From contig CAJJBR010000021.1 of NCBI GenBank assembly GCA_905182475.1, positions 1 through 64,000 on the forward strand: DNA of 64,000 bases. The letters are read 5' to 3'. Below, piece by piece: positions 24,626 to 33,859 of this stretch (positions within the stretch are counted from its first letter, which is position 1; every line of letters starts with the position of its first letter). This DNA is from Akkermansiaceae bacterium (GTDB taxonomy: Bacteria; Verrucomicrobiota; Verrucomicrobiia; Verrucomicrobiales; Akkermansiaceae). The position numbers and the translations under genes were made by a program. The notes under the pieces are model-generated. The model did no database searches and had not been told where the DNA came from. It saw only the letters and a program-made list of their open reading frames with translations.

Positions 24626-24871
24626 TTATCCGTTGGTTAGGTCCACGGTTTCGCCTTCGCCAGCAGGAGGTCCCATGCTGAAACGCCATCTGACTTTGTT
24701 GCGCTTGGAAGCGGTACGAAGCTTGCGGATTTTGCGTCCGGTAGGTGTTTCGAATGCACGGCGGCGGCGCATTTCCTCAAGGATTCCTTCTGAATCGAGT
24801 TTGGTTTTGAGGCGTTTGAGGGCGCGGTCGACTGGCTCTCCTTTTTTTACGTTTATTCCGCGGTTGCTCAT
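24626..24871 (-). CDS. rpsU: 30S ribosomal protein S21
   Basis: 81 aa, very basic. N-terminal INVKKGEPVDRALKRLKTKL and EGILEEMRRRRAFETPT match bS21, which sits at the 30S platform near the anti-Shine-Dalgarno region. The ten-residue acidic/neutral C-terminal tail (PPAGEGETVDLTNG) is longer than usual. It lies 95 bases after tsf and before a strong terminator. Confidence 0.93.
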   Translation of the reverse strand: MSNRGINVKKGEPVDRALKRLKTKLDSEGILEEMRRRRAFETPTGRKIRKLRTASKRNKVRWRFSMGPPAGEGETVDLTNG

Positions 24872-24966
24872 AAATTTCGTTAGTTGTAAGTCTTAAATTG
24901 TTGTTTTGGGGGCGGTATTTGAGGCAGACAAGGTATCAAGTCAAGCCGTAAACAGCGCGTTGGTTA

Positions 24967-25833
24967 TTACTCTCCGAGGCCGAAGCGGACGAAGCTAGTG
25001 ACAGTGAGGGTGTCTCCGAGTTCTTTGCCCTTGTTTTCGAGGAGCTGGGAAACGGTGATATCGGGATCTTTTACGAAGCCTTGCTCAAGGAAGCAGGACT
25101 CTGCGAAGAACTTCGCTAGCTGGCCTTTGAGGATGTTTTCGATGATGTTCTCCGGCTTGCCTTGGTCGAGAAGGCGGACGCGGAAGATTTCCTTTTCCGC
25201 ATCGACGATATCCGCAGGGATGTCATCGCGGGAAAGTCCTTTCGGCGCGGATGCGGCGATGTGGAGTGTGAGATCCTTGACCAGTTCTTGGAAGCCATCG
25301 GTGGAAGCGGTTTCCGGTTTGGTGGTGCCGACTTCGAGGAGGACGCCAACCTTGCCACCGAGGTGGATGTAGGATGCGACGACTCCACCGGATGCTGCGT
25401 CGAAACGAACATACTTGCGGAGTTGGATGTTCTCGCCGAGTTGTAGGACTTTCTCTTTTACGAAATCCTCGAGGGTGCTTTCACCGTGGGGTAGTGCGAG
25501 TGCTGCCGCGTGATCGGGTGCGTCGGATGCTGCGAGCTTGTCAGCGATTTCGGTAACGAATGCCTGGAAGTTGTCGTTGCGGGAGACGAAGTCGGTCTCG
25601 CAGTTTACCTCGAAGAGGATGCCAGAGGTGGCACCGTCGTTGACGCGGGCGGCGATAATTCCTTCGGTGGCAGCACGGTCGGATTTTTTACCGGCTTTCA
25701 TGATGCCACGCTCACGGAGGAGCTTGATGGAGGCTTCGATGTCGCCGTTAGTTTCGGTGAGGACTTTTTTGCAGTCCATCATGCCAGCGTTGGTCTTGTC
25801 GCGGAGTTCTTTGACGATTGATGCGGTGATCAT
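24967..25833 (-). CDS. tsf: Elongation factor Ts
   Basis: 288 aa nucleotide exchange factor for EF-Tu. The ATG at 25833 gives the standard start MITASIVKELRDKTNAGMMD; the longer frame is spurious. The TDFV motif region NCETDFVSRNDNF is present at the expected position. Directly downstream of rpsB (43-base gap), the usual bacterial order. Confidence 0.97.
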   Translation of the reverse strand: MITASIVKELRDKTNAGMMDCKKVLTETNGDIEASIKLLRERGIMKAGKKSDRAATEGIIAARVNDGATSGILFEVNCETDFVSRNDNFQAFVTEIADKLAASDAPDHAAALALPHGESTLEDFVKEKVLQLGENIQLRKYVRFDAASGGVVASYIHLGGKVGVLLEVGTTKPETASTDGFQELVKDLTLHIAASAPKGLSRDDIPADIVDAEKEIFRVRLLDQGKPENIIENILKGQLAKFFAESCFLEQGFVKDPDITVSQLLENKGKELGDTLTVTSFVRFGLGE

Positions 25834-25876
25834 TCTTAGGGAAGAGAGATTGGAGATTGGAAATTTGGGATGGCTC

Positions 25877-26560
25877 TTACTTCTTGCCGGCTGCGACCAT
25901 GCCATCGACCAATGTGCGGAGGATGATACGGATGGAGCGAATGGCGTCGTCGTTGCCCGGGATCGGGTATTGGACTTTGGCCGGGTCTGCATTCGTATCG
26001 ACGATGGCGACGATAGGGATGTTGAGGCGGTGTGCTTCGGCTACGGCGATGGTTTCGCGGGCGGAATCGACGATGACGATGGCGTCAGGTGCTTTGTCAA
26101 GATCGCGGACACCACGAAGGTTGCGCAGGAGTTTTTCACGCTCACGGCCGAGGGCAGCGAGTTCCTTCTTGGACATCGCTTTGAACTCAGGCTGTTTCTC
26201 GATGTTTTCAAGATACTTGAGGCGTTCCACGGATTTGCGGACGGTGGTAGCGTTGGTGAGCATGCCGCCGAGCCAGCGGTGGTTGACGTAGTGTTGTCCG
26301 GTGGCTTCAGCAGCCTCGCGGATTGCGTCCTGTGCCTGGCGTTTGCAGCCGACGAAGAGGATTTGTTTATTCTTGCTGACGAGGTCTGCAAGGAAGTCCG
26401 CGGCTTTATCAAGCTGCTGGACGGTTTTTTCGAGGTCGATGATGTAGATTCCGCCTTTGTCCTTCATGAGGAAGGGCTTCATGCGTGGGTTCCACTTTTT
26501 CGTTTGGTGACCGTAATGGACGCCTGCGTCCACCATTTCTGAGATGAGTTCGTTAACCAT
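25877..26560 (-). CDS. rpsB: 30S ribosomal protein S2
   Basis: 227 aa. Typical sequence MVDAGVHYGHQTKKWNPRMK, VNHRWLGGMLTN and the C-terminal PIPGNDDAIRSI. First gene of the rpsB-tsf unit. The 203 bases upstream (26561-26763) are free of genes and should contain the promoter and possibly an S2 autoregulatory leader; no conserved element could be identified by eye. Confidence 0.97.
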   Translation of the reverse strand: MVNELISEMVDAGVHYGHQTKKWNPRMKPFLMKDKGGIYIIDLEKTVQQLDKAADFLADLVSKNKQILFVGCKRQAQDAIREAAEATGQHYVNHRWLGGMLTNATTVRKSVERLKYLENIEKQPEFKAMSKKELAALGREREKLLRNLRGVRDLDKAPDAIVIVDSARETIAVAEAHRLNIPIVAIVDTNADPAKVQYPIPGNDDAIRSIRIILRTLVDGMVAAGKK

Positions 26561-26710
26561 GATAATGTATTTCTTTGTCCCGTCTTAATTCAGATCGGGC
26601 TATTTTGAAATCCTGCCACGTAGGGTTCCCCTAGGACTTCGATGCTGTGTAGTGGCTGAAGGGGGCGCGGATTTAGGGGTTTCGGGGGAAAAGGGCAAGC
26701 ATTTTTCAGG

Positions 26711-26750
26711 AAATTTCAAATTTCAAAACTCAACGATCAAGGGAAGATGG
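26711..26750 (+). repeat. Oriented AT-rich intergenic motif, copy 4
   Basis: AAATTTCAAATTTCAAAACT followed by CAACGATCAAGGGAAGATGG, in the gap between the small membrane protein gene and rpsB. Confidence 0.55.
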
Positions 26751-26763
26751 AGATGCGGATGTG

Positions 26764-27150
26764 CTAGTATATTGGTAGCCGACTCAGATCCGGGATCCAG
26801 TTATCGTTTTTGAAATCGAACCAGATTTCCGCTCCGGTCGAAGTCGATTTTGCCCTGATGGCGCCCGAGGGGGATAACAGGACGACGATTTTCCTCTCGC
26901 GCAGTTCCCTGTGGGTAAAAGGCTCAAGCCAGAAAAGGTTGGCTGGAATAGTCCAATGGTATTTAGAGATGTGATCACTTTCCTGGCAGTAGTTCCTGAC
27001 TGCCTTTTCCGCTTCTGCAGGGACGCCCGAACCGATTTCAAAGCGCGGTGGGAGGATGAATGCCGACCAGCTTGCGGTCATGTAGAGAACTAGGATTATG
27101 AGCGCTCGAACGAGTAGTTTCTTTTTTCGGGTTCTACGCGTGCCTTTCAT
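26764..27150 (-). CDS. Small membrane-anchored hypothetical protein
   Basis: 128 aa from the ATG at 27150. Basic N-terminus (KGTRRTRKKKLLVR), one TM segment (ALIILVLYMTASWSAFIL), then about 85 residues outside the membrane with no known motif. Starts eight bases after the DUF457-like gene, so the pair is probably an operon. Confidence 0.65.
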   Translation of the reverse strand: MKGTRRTRKKKLLVRALIILVLYMTASWSAFILPPRFEIGSGVPAEAEKAVRNYCQESDHISKYHWTIPANLFWLEPFTHRELRERKIVVLLSPSGAIRAKSTSTGAEIWFDFKNDNWIPDLSRLPIY

Positions 27151-27158
27151 GAAGGATT

Positions 27159-28277
27159 TCAGTCCGTGACGTTGAGGGATTCTGGGAGGGATCCGCGGAT
27201 TCCGGCGAGGCGAGGGTTTGCTTCCCACTGCTCGTCTTTTCCTACGATGCGGCCGAAAATGCGGTTCATGCTGTCTTTCGCATCTCTGACTTCTGGGTGG
27301 GTGGCGCGGAGGCGGTCGCGCTCGGCTGCGGGGCGGAAGGACCAGGAAAATATGAACTTGGAATCGACTGTGCTTGGTTTGGCATTATAGGTGCGGTTTT
27401 CGCCGAAGCGGAGGTCGGCTAGCCAGACGCCCTTTGCGTGAGGGCGGGCAATCCACCAGCCACGTGAGAACCATTGGAGGGTTTCGATTTCCCGTTCGTT
27501 TTTGTAAGGTTCGAGGACTTCTTTTTGTTTTGGGTAAATCGTCCAGCGAATTGGCGCGGAAGGCTTGTCGAAGACGGATCGGTAACCGACCCAGAGTTCG
27601 TTTTCACGATCCACTACGGAGCGCCAGAGTAGGGTGTTGAAGGGGGTTGGTCCCTCCATGCGGCGGTCATAGGTGGCCTCTCTGCGGGCGAGATCTGCAT
27701 CGAAGGCTGCGGATACGAGGAATTTCATCCCAATTGTGAAAGCGACGTAGCTGGTGCTTAGTCCGAGTCCCCAACTGAGGATGCGAGTGCGTTTTTTCTG
27801 CTGCTTTTTCTGCTGCTTTTTCGTGCGGTAGAATGCGAGACAGAAGAGGGAGACGACCAGTGGGAGGGTGTAGAGCGGGTCGATGATGAACATGTGGTTG
27901 AACGCGACCCGGGTTTCAGAGAAAGGCCACAGGACGGAGGTGCCATACACCGTGAAGCAATCGATGAGCACATGAGTGAACCACACGAGGAAGATAAAAG
28001 TCCCGGCGCGGGCCGGGGAAACTTTTTGTTTCTTCCAGAGCTTTGCAAGCGGTTTTGCCAGTAGAAAGCTGGCGAGTATCATGATCAGGAGGGAATGAGA
28101 GGCTCCACGGTGGAACTCAAGCTCTTGGGCGGTATCGAGCAAAGGGTTTAGGATGTTATCCAAATCGGGAAGCGTTCCGAAAAGAGCACCCCACAGAAGT
28201 GCTTTGTTGCCGAGTTTTTTGCCTAGAACGGCTTCGCCGATTGCGGCTCCTAGAGTGGCCTGTGTGAGGGAATCCAA
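27159..28277 (-). CDS. YbcI/DUF457-type membrane-bound metal-dependent hydrolase
   Basis: 372 aa, TTG start at 28277. The N-terminus MDSLTQATLGAAIGEAVLGK and HRGASHSLLIMI carry the family's histidines, with PDLDNI and FTHVLIDCFTVYG as further metal-site residues. Four or five TM helices in the first half; a soluble C-terminal half of about 190 residues follows. Related proteins are called LexA-regulated or membrane-bound hydrolases, but the substrate is unknown. Confidence 0.8.
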   Translation of the reverse strand: MDSLTQATLGAAIGEAVLGKKLGNKALLWGALFGTLPDLDNILNPLLDTAQELEFHRGASHSLLIMILASFLLAKPLAKLWKKQKVSPARAGTFIFLVWFTHVLIDCFTVYGTSVLWPFSETRVAFNHMFIIDPLYTLPLVVSLFCLAFYRTKKQQKKQQKKRTRILSWGLGLSTSYVAFTIGMKFLVSAAFDADLARREATYDRRMEGPTPFNTLLWRSVVDRENELWVGYRSVFDKPSAPIRWTIYPKQKEVLEPYKNEREIETLQWFSRGWWIARPHAKGVWLADLRFGENRTYNAKPSTVDSKFIFSWSFRPAAERDRLRATHPEVRDAKDSMNRIFGRIVGKDEQWEANPRLAGIRGSLPESLNVTD

Positions 28278-28306
28278 AACTTTAAATTCTAAACTTCAAA
28301 CAAGAG
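28276..28306 (+). repeat. Oriented AT-rich intergenic motif, copy 5
   Basis: AAAACTTTAAATTCTAAACT then TCAAACAAGAG. It abuts, and by one or two bases overlaps, the TTG start codon of the DUF457-like gene read on the other strand. Confidence 0.6.
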
Positions 28307-28314
28307 TAAATGTC

Positions 28315-29238
28315 TCATTCCTCGACCGGTGGATTTAGGAGGGTTCCGAATTCCTGCCAGAGGAGGCGGGTGATGTTTGTTTCGAAGGCCGGGAGGGGCT
28401 CGGCTATGACTTCCGGAGCTGGCGAATAGGCGGTGGATTTAGAGAGGTGGCTGCGGATCAGGTTGAAAATGGTTTTCAAAAGATCGTTCCGGAGGTCTTC
28501 CGGATTGTCTGTCGTGAATGAGAGGACGTCGGTCGAAGGTGACTCTTTTCCGCCTCCGGTGATCCATAGGGCAACGGGCGTTGGGGCGTCGTTGGTTTGG
28601 ATGGAGCGTCCGATGTTCAGTTTGTGGGAAAATGTGAGCAGGCCGGAGGAGGTATTTCCGAGATCGGTGGAAATATTCTCAAGGATTTCGGGTAGAATTT
28701 TCGAGAATTTTTCCCCGGTGCCGATGTGGATGGTGATCGGTTGGGCTGTGTCAGGATCTGTGTTCCAAAGGGTAAGGGTCGGTTTCAGCTTTTGGATGGA
28801 TGATGTCGCCGTTTGGATTTGCTCGGGATTTGCTCGGGACAGATCCAGCACACGCTCGTAGGCAAGCAAGGCGCGTTGAAAAGCTCCTTGATTCTCCAGT
28901 GCACTGGCGAGCGCGAGAAGTTTTGCGGAGCCCTCGGGTGCACGGTTTGAATAGGTGTCGAGAACTGGTGGTGTTGTGAGATCTCCGAGATCGACCGGGA
29001 TGATCTCTTTCGGCGGCTCTGGGAGGGTCGGATCAGGACTAGGGAGAGGCATGCGGATCGATATGGCATCGTCCTGCATGGTCGAAACGGGCAGGGCTGC
29101 GAGTGCTTCCAAGCGGATCTCCTGGAGCCGGGCTTCCGATGGAGGGGTCAGAAAATCCATATCATGGGTGCCGGCCCACCAGATCACGAAAATCGTGAGG
29201 AGGCAGACAGGGGTCGCAATGAAGATGGAGATTCGCAT
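28315..29238 (-). CDS. Hypothetical membrane-anchored protein
   Basis: 307 aa. N-terminal TM segment (IFIATPVCLLTIFVIWWAG), a proline-rich linker (residues ~65-90) and a TPR-like helical pair (SAKLLALASALENQGAFQRA, LLAYERVLDLSRANPEQ). The rest resembles no family I know. Just upstream of the DUF457-like gene (37-base gap). Confidence 0.65.
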   Translation of the reverse strand: MRISIFIATPVCLLTIFVIWWAGTHDMDFLTPPSEARLQEIRLEALAALPVSTMQDDAISIRMPLPSPDPTLPEPPKEIIPVDLGDLTTPPVLDTYSNRAPEGSAKLLALASALENQGAFQRALLAYERVLDLSRANPEQIQTATSSIQKLKPTLTLWNTDPDTAQPITIHIGTGEKFSKILPEILENISTDLGNTSSGLLTFSHKLNIGRSIQTNDAPTPVALWITGGGKESPSTDVLSFTTDNPEDLRNDLLKTIFNLIRSHLSKSTAYSPAPEVIAEPLPAFETNITRLLWQEFGTLLNPPVEE

Positions 29239-29288
29239 GGGAGGTAACGTGAGTTGAATATAGATGCGAAACTGCGGATGGAAACAAA

Positions 29289-29324
29289 GAAAAACCCCGC
29301 TGGCTTGCGACCGGCGGGGTTTGC
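29289..29324 (-). terminator. Rho-independent terminator after rplS
   Basis: GC-rich stem (CCCCGC against GCGGGG, imperfect inner stem) followed on the minus strand by a run of T, 20 bases beyond the rplS stop. Confidence 0.85.
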
Positions 29325-29344
29325 GAAAAATGGGATACTGGAGA

Positions 29345-29689
29345 TTATCCAGCGCTCTTGACGAGGAGGGCGCGTTTGCCGACCCGCTCGCGGAGGTAAT
29401 GAAGTTTGGCGCGACGCACCTTGCCTTTGTTGGTCACTTCGATCTTGGCAATACGTGGAGTGTGAACTGGGAATACGCGCTCGACACCTTCGCCATAAGA
29501 AATCTTACGAACGGTGAACGCAGCGTTGATGCCGCTGCCGCCTTTGGCGATCACGAGACCTGCGAAGATCTGGACGCGCTCTTTGCCGCCTTCAACCACC
29601 CGGCAATGGACTTTCACGGTGTCGCCCACGTTGAAAGGGGAGACGTCCTCTTTGAGCTGCTCTTGTTCGATTTTCTTGATGATGTCCAT
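29345..29689 (-). CDS. rplS: 50S ribosomal protein L19
   Basis: 114 aa. Typical bL19 motifs: [52 protein letters not shown]. It lies alone, 26 kb from rpsP, without rimM or trmD beside it, so the usual rpsP-rimM-trmD-rplS operon is split in this genome. Followed by its own terminator. Confidence 0.96.
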   Translation of the reverse strand: MDIIKKIEQEQLKEDVSPFNVGDTVKVHCRVVEGGKERVQIFAGLVIAKGGSGINAAFTVRKISYGEGVERVFPVHTPRIAKIEVTNKGKVRRAKLHYLRERVGKRALLVKSAG

Positions 29690-29841
29690 GGTCGTGGTTG
29701 CGGAAAAGTGTTTTGAGATGCGCTCCGGAGGGTTTTCCGAATGCGCGGGGCGGAATGGCTAGTGGATTGAATCAGGAAAGGCAAGAGGGAATTTGGAGAA
29801 AAAGCTGAAAATCTAAAATCTGAAAGGTCGGGATTGCTAGC

Positions 29842-30288
29842 TTACTTTTTGTAAACAGTATCAGGATCGAAGGAAAGATCGGTCTGGGTGAACTTGAGCG
29901 CTGCCGGGCTGCCGGGGACAACACGGCGGTAGAAGCATGAATCCCGGCCGGTGTGGCAGGCTCCTGCACCGATCTGCTCAACTACGAGGACGAGTGCGTC
30001 CTGATCGCAGTCCGTGCGGATTTCGACGATTTTCTGAGTGTGACCGGAGGTTTTCCCCTTGTGCCAGATTTCCGAACGGGAGCGGGACCAATAAACCGCC
30101 TCTCCGACTTCAAGAGTGAGTTTCAGAGATTCCGCATTCATGTATGCGAGCATGAGCGGCTCCTTGGTCGTGGCGTCGATGGCCATGGCCGGGATCAGGC
30201 CGTCGGAATCGAATTTCGGAGCGAAGTCCGTGGATTCCTCGATCTGGGCTTTGTCTTTGCGTTCGGAAAATGGAGTGGCGACTGGCAT
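29842..30288 (-). CDS. hisI: Phosphoribosyl-AMP cyclohydrolase
   Basis: 148 aa from the ATG at 30288; the longer frame runs into pseudogene sequence. Third step of histidine synthesis, opening the PR-AMP ring. Zinc/magnesium motifs RTDCDQDALVLVVEQIG and GACHTGRDSCFYR with SRSEIWHKGKTSGH are complete. Monofunctional: no HisE domain and no other his genes nearby. Confidence 0.95.
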   Translation of the reverse strand: MPVATPFSERKDKAQIEESTDFAPKFDSDGLIPAMAIDATTKEPLMLAYMNAESLKLTLEVGEAVYWSRSRSEIWHKGKTSGHTQKIVEIRTDCDQDALVLVVEQIGAGACHTGRDSCFYRRVVPGSPAALKFTQTDLSFDPDTVYKK

Positions 30289-30347
30289 GGGCGCTACAGT
30301 AGGTTTCGAAAGCAGGATTTCAAGGAATACCCGATAGGGGCTCCGAT

Positions 30348-30445
30348 TCAGTAAGGAATCAGTTGGGTCGAGTCTGGCCAGAGGGCTGAGAGAGGTTCGT
30401 TGAGGGTAGCGAGTTTTGCGCCTTTGCGGTTTGCTAGCTCCGCTA
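30348..30445 (-). pseudogene. PIN-domain (VapC-like) toxin C-terminal fragment
   Basis: One frame reads [20 protein letters not shown] and SALWPDSTQLIPY to the TGA at 30348, resembling the end of VapC PIN domains. No N-terminus exists; the fragment abuts the truncated HigA-like gene. Part of the sequence also resembles a common GCAAAGGCGCAAA-type repeat, so this call is moderate. Confidence 0.5.
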
Positions 30446-30592
30446 GCCATAGACGATTTCGTTGATGGCGCGAGGGGCGACTCCGATCGCACGGGCTATG
30501 GCGTTTTGTGATATGCCCATGGGTTCGAGATATTCTTCCAGTAGAATCTCGCCGGGGGCGGGGAAGGTCAGTGATGTGGACGGATCAGACAT
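30443..30592 (-). pseudogene. HigA-family antitoxin, truncated
   Basis: 49 residues beginning [20 protein letters not shown], then [20 protein letters not shown] and RAINEIVYG before TAG at 30443. This is the first half of an XRE/HigA antitoxin helix-turn-helix domain; complete members continue with about 45 more residues (GKRxITADTALRL). The break coincides with the start of the PIN-like fragment, so two toxin-antitoxin loci seem to have recombined. No HigB toxin is nearby. Confidence 0.8.
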
Positions 30593-30610
30593 GGCTATTT
30601 GTAGTGCTTG

Positions 30611-33088
30611 TTAGAAATCGAACAGATTCATCTGCGGCGAGTTTGCCTTTGGGAGGGAGTCTTCTAGTTTGGTGGTTTTTGGTTTTGGGTGCTTGTCCTT
30701 GGCTGCGGGTTTGGTGGAGTTCATTTCGAGGTGACTCAGGATGGCTTTGGCGCGGGCTAGGACGGGTTTTGGGAGGCCGGCTAGGCGGGCTACCTGGATG
30801 CCGTAGGATTTGTCGGCGGAGCCGGGGAGGATTTTGTGGAGGAAGATAATTTCCTCGTTCCATTCGCGGACGGCGACGTTGCAGTTGACTACTGCGTCTC
30901 TGGTGTTTGCTAGGTCGGTGAGCTCGTGGTAGTGGGTGGCGAAGAGGGTGCGGCACTTTGTCTCGTCGTGCAGGTGTTCGGCCACTGCCCAGGCGATGGA
31001 GAGGCCGTCGAAGGTAGCGGTGCCGCGGCCGATTTCGTCTAGGATGACTAGGGATTTCTCGGTGGCGTGGTTGAGGATGAGGGCGGTTTCCGACATCTCG
31101 ACCATGAAGGTGGATTGGCCGCGTGAGAGGTCGTCGGAGGCGCCGACTCGGCAGAAGATGCGGTCGGTGAGGCCGATGGTGGCGGAATCTGCGGGGACGT
31201 AGGCTCCGATTTGCGCCATGAGGGTGATGAGGGCAAGTTGGCGGATGTAGGTGGATTTACCGGCCATGTTGGGGCCGGTGAGGATCTGTAGGCGGCTGGA
31301 TTCCGGGAGGAGTTCGGTGTCGTTGGGGACGAACTTGGTATCGGTGAGGGTTTGTTCGAGGACGGGATGGCGACCGTTTTCGATGATGAGTTCGGTGCCT
31401 TGGGTGAGGGTGGGGCGATTGTGGCGGTGGAGTTGGGCCGTTTCCGCGAGAGCACAGAGGGTATCAATTTCGGCGATGGCGGCGGCGGTTTCTTTGAGCT
31501 CTTTGAGGTTTTTTACGACTTCCTGGCGGAGTTCGAGGAAGAGTTCGTATTCGAGTTGTTTGGAGCGTTCTTCGGCGCCGAGGACTTTGTTTTCCATTTC
31601 TTTAAGCGCGGGGGTGATGTAGCGCTCGGCGTTGGCCATGGTTTGTTTCCTCGTATAGTCGTCGGGGACTTTGGAAATCTGCCTAGTGGTGACTTCGATG
31701 AAATAGCCGAAGACGTTGTTGAATTTGATTTTCAGGGAGTCGATGCCAGTGCGTTTGCGTTCGTCTTCCTGGAGGCGAGCGATCCAGTCCTTTCCGCCTC
31801 GTGCGGCGGTGCGGAGTTCGTCGAGGGGTTGCGAGTAGCCGTCGCGGATGATGTTGCCGTCTTTGATTTGGGTCGGGGGTTCGTCGGAGAGGGCGGATTC
31901 TAGGATGGTGGTGAGTTCGGGGAGGGGGTGGAGATTCGTGACTAGTGCCGAGTGATCAGTGATCAGTGGGGAGATATCCTCTTTGAGGGCTGGGATGTTT
32001 TGGAGGGAGACTGAGAGGGATTGGAGGTCGCGGGGGTTGCCGGAGTTTTGGGAGAGGCGGGAGGTGGTGCGTTCGATGTCGCGGATGTTTTTTAGAGATT
32101 CGCGGGCTTTGGAGAGGAGGAAGGGCTCGGCTAGGAGGGCGGCGATGGTGTTTTGGCGGGAGGTGAGAGTTTCGTGATCGCGGAGGGGGTGGAGGAGCCA
32201 GGTGCGGAGGAGGCGGGCGCCCATGGGGGTCTGGGTGCGGTCTAGGACTGCTAGTAATGTGTGGTTTTTTCCGGAGCGGGAGTCGATGAGGTCGAGGTTG
32301 CGCTGAGAGGCTTGGTCGATGAGGACGTGTTTGTCATTTTCTAGCAAACGCGGTGGGTTGAGGTGTTCGCAGGGGCGGCGTAGCTGGGTGGTAAGGTAGT
32401 GGAGAGCTGCTCCGGCGGCGGCGGTTGCTGCGTGGAGGTTGGCGCAGCCGAAGCCGTCTAGGGAGTGGACGTTGAAATGGGATTTTACGAGGTCGGTGGC
32501 GTGCTCGGGAAGGAAGGTATAGCCATCGTAAGGGAGGGCGTGGGGGTGGTTTTCGGAAAAATCGGCGATCTGGTGGTCGGGGATGATGATTTCTGAGGGA
32601 GAGATTCTTGCGAGTTCGTCCAGGAGCTGGGCGGGGTCTGTGAATTCGGCGATGATGAACTCGCCGGTGGTGTGGTCGATGGCGGCGAGGCCATGGCACT
32701 TGCCGATTTTCGAGAGGGCGGCGAGGTAGTTGGGGCGTTGGTCGTCGAGGAGGGTGAGATCGTCGATGGAGCCGGCGGTAAGGATGCGGGCGATCTCGCG
32801 ATCGACGAGTTTTCCGGGAATGGCTTCGGAGGTTTGTTCGGCGATGGCGACGCGTTTTCCTGCCTTGAGAAGTCTAGCGATGTAGTTTTGCGCGGCGTGG
32901 TAGGGGACGCCGCACATGGGGGTGCCGCCGCGTTTGGTGAGGGCGATGTTCATGATGGGAGCGGCGGTTTTCGCGTCCTCGAAGAACATCTCGTAGAAAT
33001 CGCCGAGGCGGTAGAATAGAATGATGTCGGCGGGGAGGCTTTTCCTCATACCCATATACTGGGCCATCATTGGGGTGGGGGCGGACAT
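30611..33088 (-). CDS. mutS: DNA mismatch repair protein MutS
   Basis: 825 aa from the ATG at 33088 (in-frame ATG at 33115 less likely). Mismatch-recognition Phe-x-Glu motif in LFYRLGDFYEMFFEDA, clamp and lever regions, Walker A TGPNMAGKSTYIRQ, Walker B LVILDEIGRGTATFDG and the C-terminal helix-turn-helix GIQVARLAGLPKPVLARAK. Length and order are those of MutS1. The C-terminus ends MNLFDF. No mutL adjacent. Confidence 0.97.
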   Translation of the reverse strand: MSAPTPMMAQYMGMRKSLPADIILFYRLGDFYEMFFEDAKTAAPIMNIALTKRGGTPMCGVPYHAAQNYIARLLKAGKRVAIAEQTSEAIPGKLVDREIARILTAGSIDDLTLLDDQRPNYLAALSKIGKCHGLAAIDHTTGEFIIAEFTDPAQLLDELARISPSEIIIPDHQIADFSENHPHALPYDGYTFLPEHATDLVKSHFNVHSLDGFGCANLHAATAAAGAALHYLTTQLRRPCEHLNPPRLLENDKHVLIDQASQRNLDLIDSRSGKNHTLLAVLDRTQTPMGARLLRTWLLHPLRDHETLTSRQNTIAALLAEPFLLSKARESLKNIRDIERTTSRLSQNSGNPRDLQSLSVSLQNIPALKEDISPLITDHSALVTNLHPLPELTTILESALSDEPPTQIKDGNIIRDGYSQPLDELRTAARGGKDWIARLQEDERKRTGIDSLKIKFNNVFGYFIEVTTRQISKVPDDYTRKQTMANAERYITPALKEMENKVLGAEERSKQLEYELFLELRQEVVKNLKELKETAAAIAEIDTLCALAETAQLHRHNRPTLTQGTELIIENGRHPVLEQTLTDTKFVPNDTELLPESSRLQILTGPNMAGKSTYIRQLALITLMAQIGAYVPADSATIGLTDRIFCRVGASDDLSRGQSTFMVEMSETALILNHATEKSLVILDEIGRGTATFDGLSIAWAVAEHLHDETKCRTLFATHYHELTDLANTRDAVVNCNVAVREWNEEIIFLHKILPGSADKSYGIQVARLAGLPKPVLARAKAILSHLEMNSTKPAAKDKHPKPKTTKLEDSLPKANSPQMNLFDF

Positions 33089-33104
33089 GCCGAATGTTGC
33101 GCAT

Positions 33105-33143
33105 CTAAAACTCAAAATTCAAAATTCAAATTTCGAGGAAGAG
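33105..33143 (+). repeat. Oriented AT-rich intergenic motif, copy 6
   Basis: CTAAAACTCAAAATTCAAAA then TTCAAATTTCGAGGAAGAG, 17 bases upstream of the mutS start on the opposite strand and 59 bases before the divergent exonuclease gene. Confidence 0.6.
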
Positions 33144-33201
33144 AAAGAACTCCGATTCGAGGGTTGTGGATTCTTTTCACCAAAGCAATGATGGGGGGGT
33201 G

Positions 33202-33822
33202 ATGGATCAAAGGAAGGTGCGGGACGTGGTGTTTGCGGGGATTGATTTCGAGGGGGCGGGAGCGCAGCATGGGAAGCCGGACTGGCCGGTGCAGATCGGG
33301 ATGGGGACTTGGTCTGTGGAGAAGGGTTTTGGCGATTTTTTCGTATCGAATCTGGAGGGGCAGGGGCAGGTGGACTGGTATGCGAAGAGGATACACGGGA
33401 TTGACGAGGGGGCGCTTGAGGGTGCGCCGAGTCTGCTTTCGCTGTGGCCGGAGGTGAACGGGCGCTTGGGAGAGGGAGCTGTGCCGGTGGCTCATGCGAA
33501 GGGGACGGAGAAGAAATTTTTGAGGGTGTTTCCGGGGAATCCTTTTGATCCGTGGGTGGATACATTGTCACTCTCCCGGGCGTCGGTGCCGAACGCGAGA
33601 AAGCATTCGTTAGGGATTTTCTGCGAGGATATAGGGATAGCGAAGAAGGTGCGTGAACTGGTGCCGGGGAGGCATTGGCATGATGCTTTGTTTGATGCGG
33701 TCGCGAGCTTGGTGCTGCTTGAGTGGGCGGTGAAGCAATACAGTCTGCAGGATCTCCCCCTTGCCGCGCTGGTGGCACCGAACACGACTGCGTGGACTCG
33801 GCTGCGCAAGGCGATGAGCTGA
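33202..33822 (+). CDS. DnaQ-like 3'-5' exonuclease
   Basis: 206 aa from the ATG at 33202 (an upstream ATG at 33166 adds 12 residues). DEDD motifs: GIDFEGAG at the N-terminus, a central VAHAKGTEKKFLRVF and the C-terminal RHWHDALFDA. It resembles the proofreading-type RNase T/DnaQ superfamily and, being divergent from mutS, may act in DNA repair; substrate not known. Confidence 0.82.
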   Translation: MDQRKVRDVVFAGIDFEGAGAQHGKPDWPVQIGMGTWSVEKGFGDFFVSNLEGQGQVDWYAKRIHGIDEGALEGAPSLLSLWPEVNGRLGEGAVPVAHAKGTEKKFLRVFPGNPFDPWVDTLSLSRASVPNARKHSLGIFCEDIGIAKKVRELVPGRHWHDALFDAVASLVLLEWAVKQYSLQDLPLAALVAPNTTAWTRLRKAMS

Positions 33823-33833
33823 TGGGAGAAAGC

Positions 33834-33859
33834 TTTGAATTCTAAACTTCAAGGAAGAT
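33834..33859 (+). repeat. Oriented AT-rich intergenic motif, copy 7
   Basis: TTTGAATTCTAAACTTCAAG then GAAGAT, running directly into the ATG at 33858 of the plus-strand gene. Here the motif precedes a gene on its own strand. Confidence 0.55.

Noticed and set aside
25538..26542. Long plus-strand ORF across tsf and rpsB
   Set aside because: Antisense to two conserved translation genes; composition is that of a shadow frame.
27790..27830. Functional repeat in the DUF457 gene (KKQQKKQQKK)
   Set aside because: Short low-complexity lysine/glutamine linker between TM and soluble parts; nothing to suggest regulation.
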